From: Pseudorasbora parva
Lineage: Eukaryota > Chordata > Actinopteri > Cypriniformes > Gobionidae
NCBI RefSeq assembly: GCF_024679245.1
Contig: NC_090172.1
Coordinates: 38,675,653 to 38,739,652, forward strand
Direction of reading: 5' to 3'
DNA: 64,000 nucleotides
Shown: piece after piece, positions 62,125 through 64,000 of the stretch
Layout of the letters: the number at the start of each line of letters is the position of its first letter
Position numbering within the stretch: the first letter of the stretch is position 1
Notes under the pieces: model-generated
What the model was told of the DNA's origin: nothing
Database searches by the model: none
The model's input: only the letters and a program-made list of their open reading frames with translations
Translations under genes and position numbers: made by a program

Positions 62125-64000
62125 TAAACTTTTTCCTCACATTTTCGGCACTGATTTTAGGGGGAATATCTGCTAAATTGATCATATATAAAGTGTGTTA
62201 AATAGAGCTTTTATTGCTCATTCAAATTTAGCCCAACGATTTAATAATCATGCAAGGGGTGAGCAATGTAGACACCTTTGAAGTTATTTTAAATCTATAT
62301 CATGTCGGCTTGGTACCATGCAGACTTTGGCTTTCTCCTCAAATATCATTCACTGGCATCACCTGCTGTTTTCACTGCCCTCTTACCCAGATCAAGTAGC
62401 ACAGACTCAATACTATCGGACATAGGACAAGACCTTCATGTACTGCTGTATGTATTGCTTCTGCATAAACTGATACTGCAAATGTAGCACATACACTCCA
62501 CTATCCATTCCTTTATTCTTTGAATAGAAAATTATATATACCCAATCCCACAATTTCTAAATAGTAGAACAACTCTCACCCATGGGGTTATTTAGTTAGC
62601 ATTCCTTCGTTAAGGCTCAGTAACTTACTGAAAACACACACACACAAATACAGCGATGCAAAAAGATTAAGAAAACGTGATAATATGAACAAGATTATGT
62701 CCGAAATTACATCTCACCCATATGTTGTCTGATAGTTGTTTGAAATATATTAGGGCATTTCAGGCTTTTATCTAAACAGCAGGTTTTTCTATTGAAGGCA
62801 TTTTTCTATTGAAGTCCCAGTGAACTGGAATTATCAATTGAGGTTTTTTTTTCAATGCTGTGACGTATTTCCAAGTGAAACAGAATATTGAATTAAGGGC
62901 AGTGTTTTACTTCAGCGTTCCTCTTCTCCATCTCTCACTCATAGCAGACTAACAATTGGAGGGGAGTGGGTAAGCATTTTCAAACCCAAGCTGTCAAACT
63001 GCTGTCATCTGAGAAGGAACACCATTTCCAGACCGGAAGTTACTTTTCAGATTTTGATAAAAAAAATTCTGTGTATTAACTTGCACGGATTAATTGTTCA
63101 CCGTAACAATTAATGTTTACAATTAATCATTATGTGCTAACAAAGTAAATAGGGTACATTTTGATTTCATGAGGACTTTAAAATATCTGACTTTTTAAAA
63201 TGATTAACATTGCAAATATATTATAGTAGATGCTTTTTTTCATACTAATATTTGTATAAACATTTTAAAGATATTTTTAATATACATTTTAAATACATTT
63301 TTACAAAAATATAATGTTTTACATAGATAAATCAAAGGTGTACGAATACATCCAGGAAGGCCCATGACAGCAGTCACTGAGATGAATGGGAACGCAAACC
63401 TTCTTGGTTCCACCGCACACTTGAATCAGCTTAACTTGCCATGTAGAAACACAAACCCAAACAGAGAGACAGGCCCAGTAAAGAAGCAGAGAGAAAAACA
63501 CAATTATGTCTCATAAACAGAAACAAATCTCGCATTTGCCACATGAAGCACATGCCAGTGTAGACACATATGAGTTTTATTCTTCGGCTACTTAGCTATG
63601 CACCCACAAGTGTGGATTTACAGATGATGGGAATAGAAGTGATTAGCCAAAGCTGGGGTGCATGTAGAAGAGCACCAGGGCTGCTTCCCGCACCGGGATA
63701 ATGAATGACATTTGTGAGCTACAATAAAATAAACCGTGGTGGTGAGTCCTCTGTTCCACTGGTTCTATTTCCAAAGTGAACTTGCAAACTTGAAGACAAA
63801 CTGAGTGGCTATCCCACAAGAGCATTTTTTTTCCTTTGGTAGGGAGTTTTTCTTTGAGTTTTTTGCCAATACATTTCGATCACTTTATTAATGTGCAACG
63901 TGATGTCTATAGCATATTCTATTCACAAAAGAAATGTACAGCAGAGTCTTTCCCATATTTGCAGCATCATTTTTTACAGAATACATACAGATTTACATGT

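Overview
This is vertebrate nuclear DNA, almost certainly from a teleost fish and most likely a cyprinid. The evidence is one spliced vertebrate developmental gene in about 64 kb, very many microsatellites (CA, GA, TA, AAT, AAAT), and fish-type repeats: an L2-like LINE, a decayed Tc1 copy, hAT and fold-back MITEs, and a solo LTR. Nothing prokaryotic, plasmid or phage-like is present.

The only intact protein gene I can support is an Iroquois homeobox gene, irx5 (called irx5a), on the + strand. It has three exons (23631-23876, 24913-25318, 25880-26571) and encodes 447 residues. It has a TALE homeodomain, an acidic stretch just after it, the IRO box and the Irx5-type C-terminus. All splice sites are GT-AG and the reading frame is unbroken. 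In the vertebrate IrxB cluster (Irx3-Irx5-Irx6) the other two genes should lie beyond the edges of this window; no second Iroquois homeodomain is seen here.

Layout. 1-9.5 kb: intergenic, dominated by microsatellites. 9.5-10.55 kb: 5'-truncated L2-type LINE on the - strand. 10.55-23.1 kb: upstream intergenic DNA with fold-back MITEs and several single-copy blocks that could be enhancers. 23.1-26.9 kb: irx5 with its GA-tract and CpG-containing 5' flank, introns and 3' UTR. 26.9-47 kb: gene desert with many single-copy, homeodomain-site-containing blocks (candidate conserved non-coding elements) and a dead Tc1 transposon at 37.4-38.5 kb. 47-57.3 kb: transposon graveyard with nested insertions whose order can be read from target-site duplications. 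57.3-64 kb: intergenic, ending with another MITE pair and a 230-bp GA tract.

Functionally, the window looks like a developmental transcription-factor gene in its regulatory desert. The most notable structures are the nested non-autonomous elements: two different fold-back elements side by side at one target inside a third, a solo LTR with perfect 5-bp duplication inside a hAT-type element with perfect 8-bp duplication, and a TTAA-ended element inside another fold-back copy. I found no undescribed enzymatic or defence-like system. Calls of conservation or enhancer activity are inference, because conservation cannot be seen in a single sequence.
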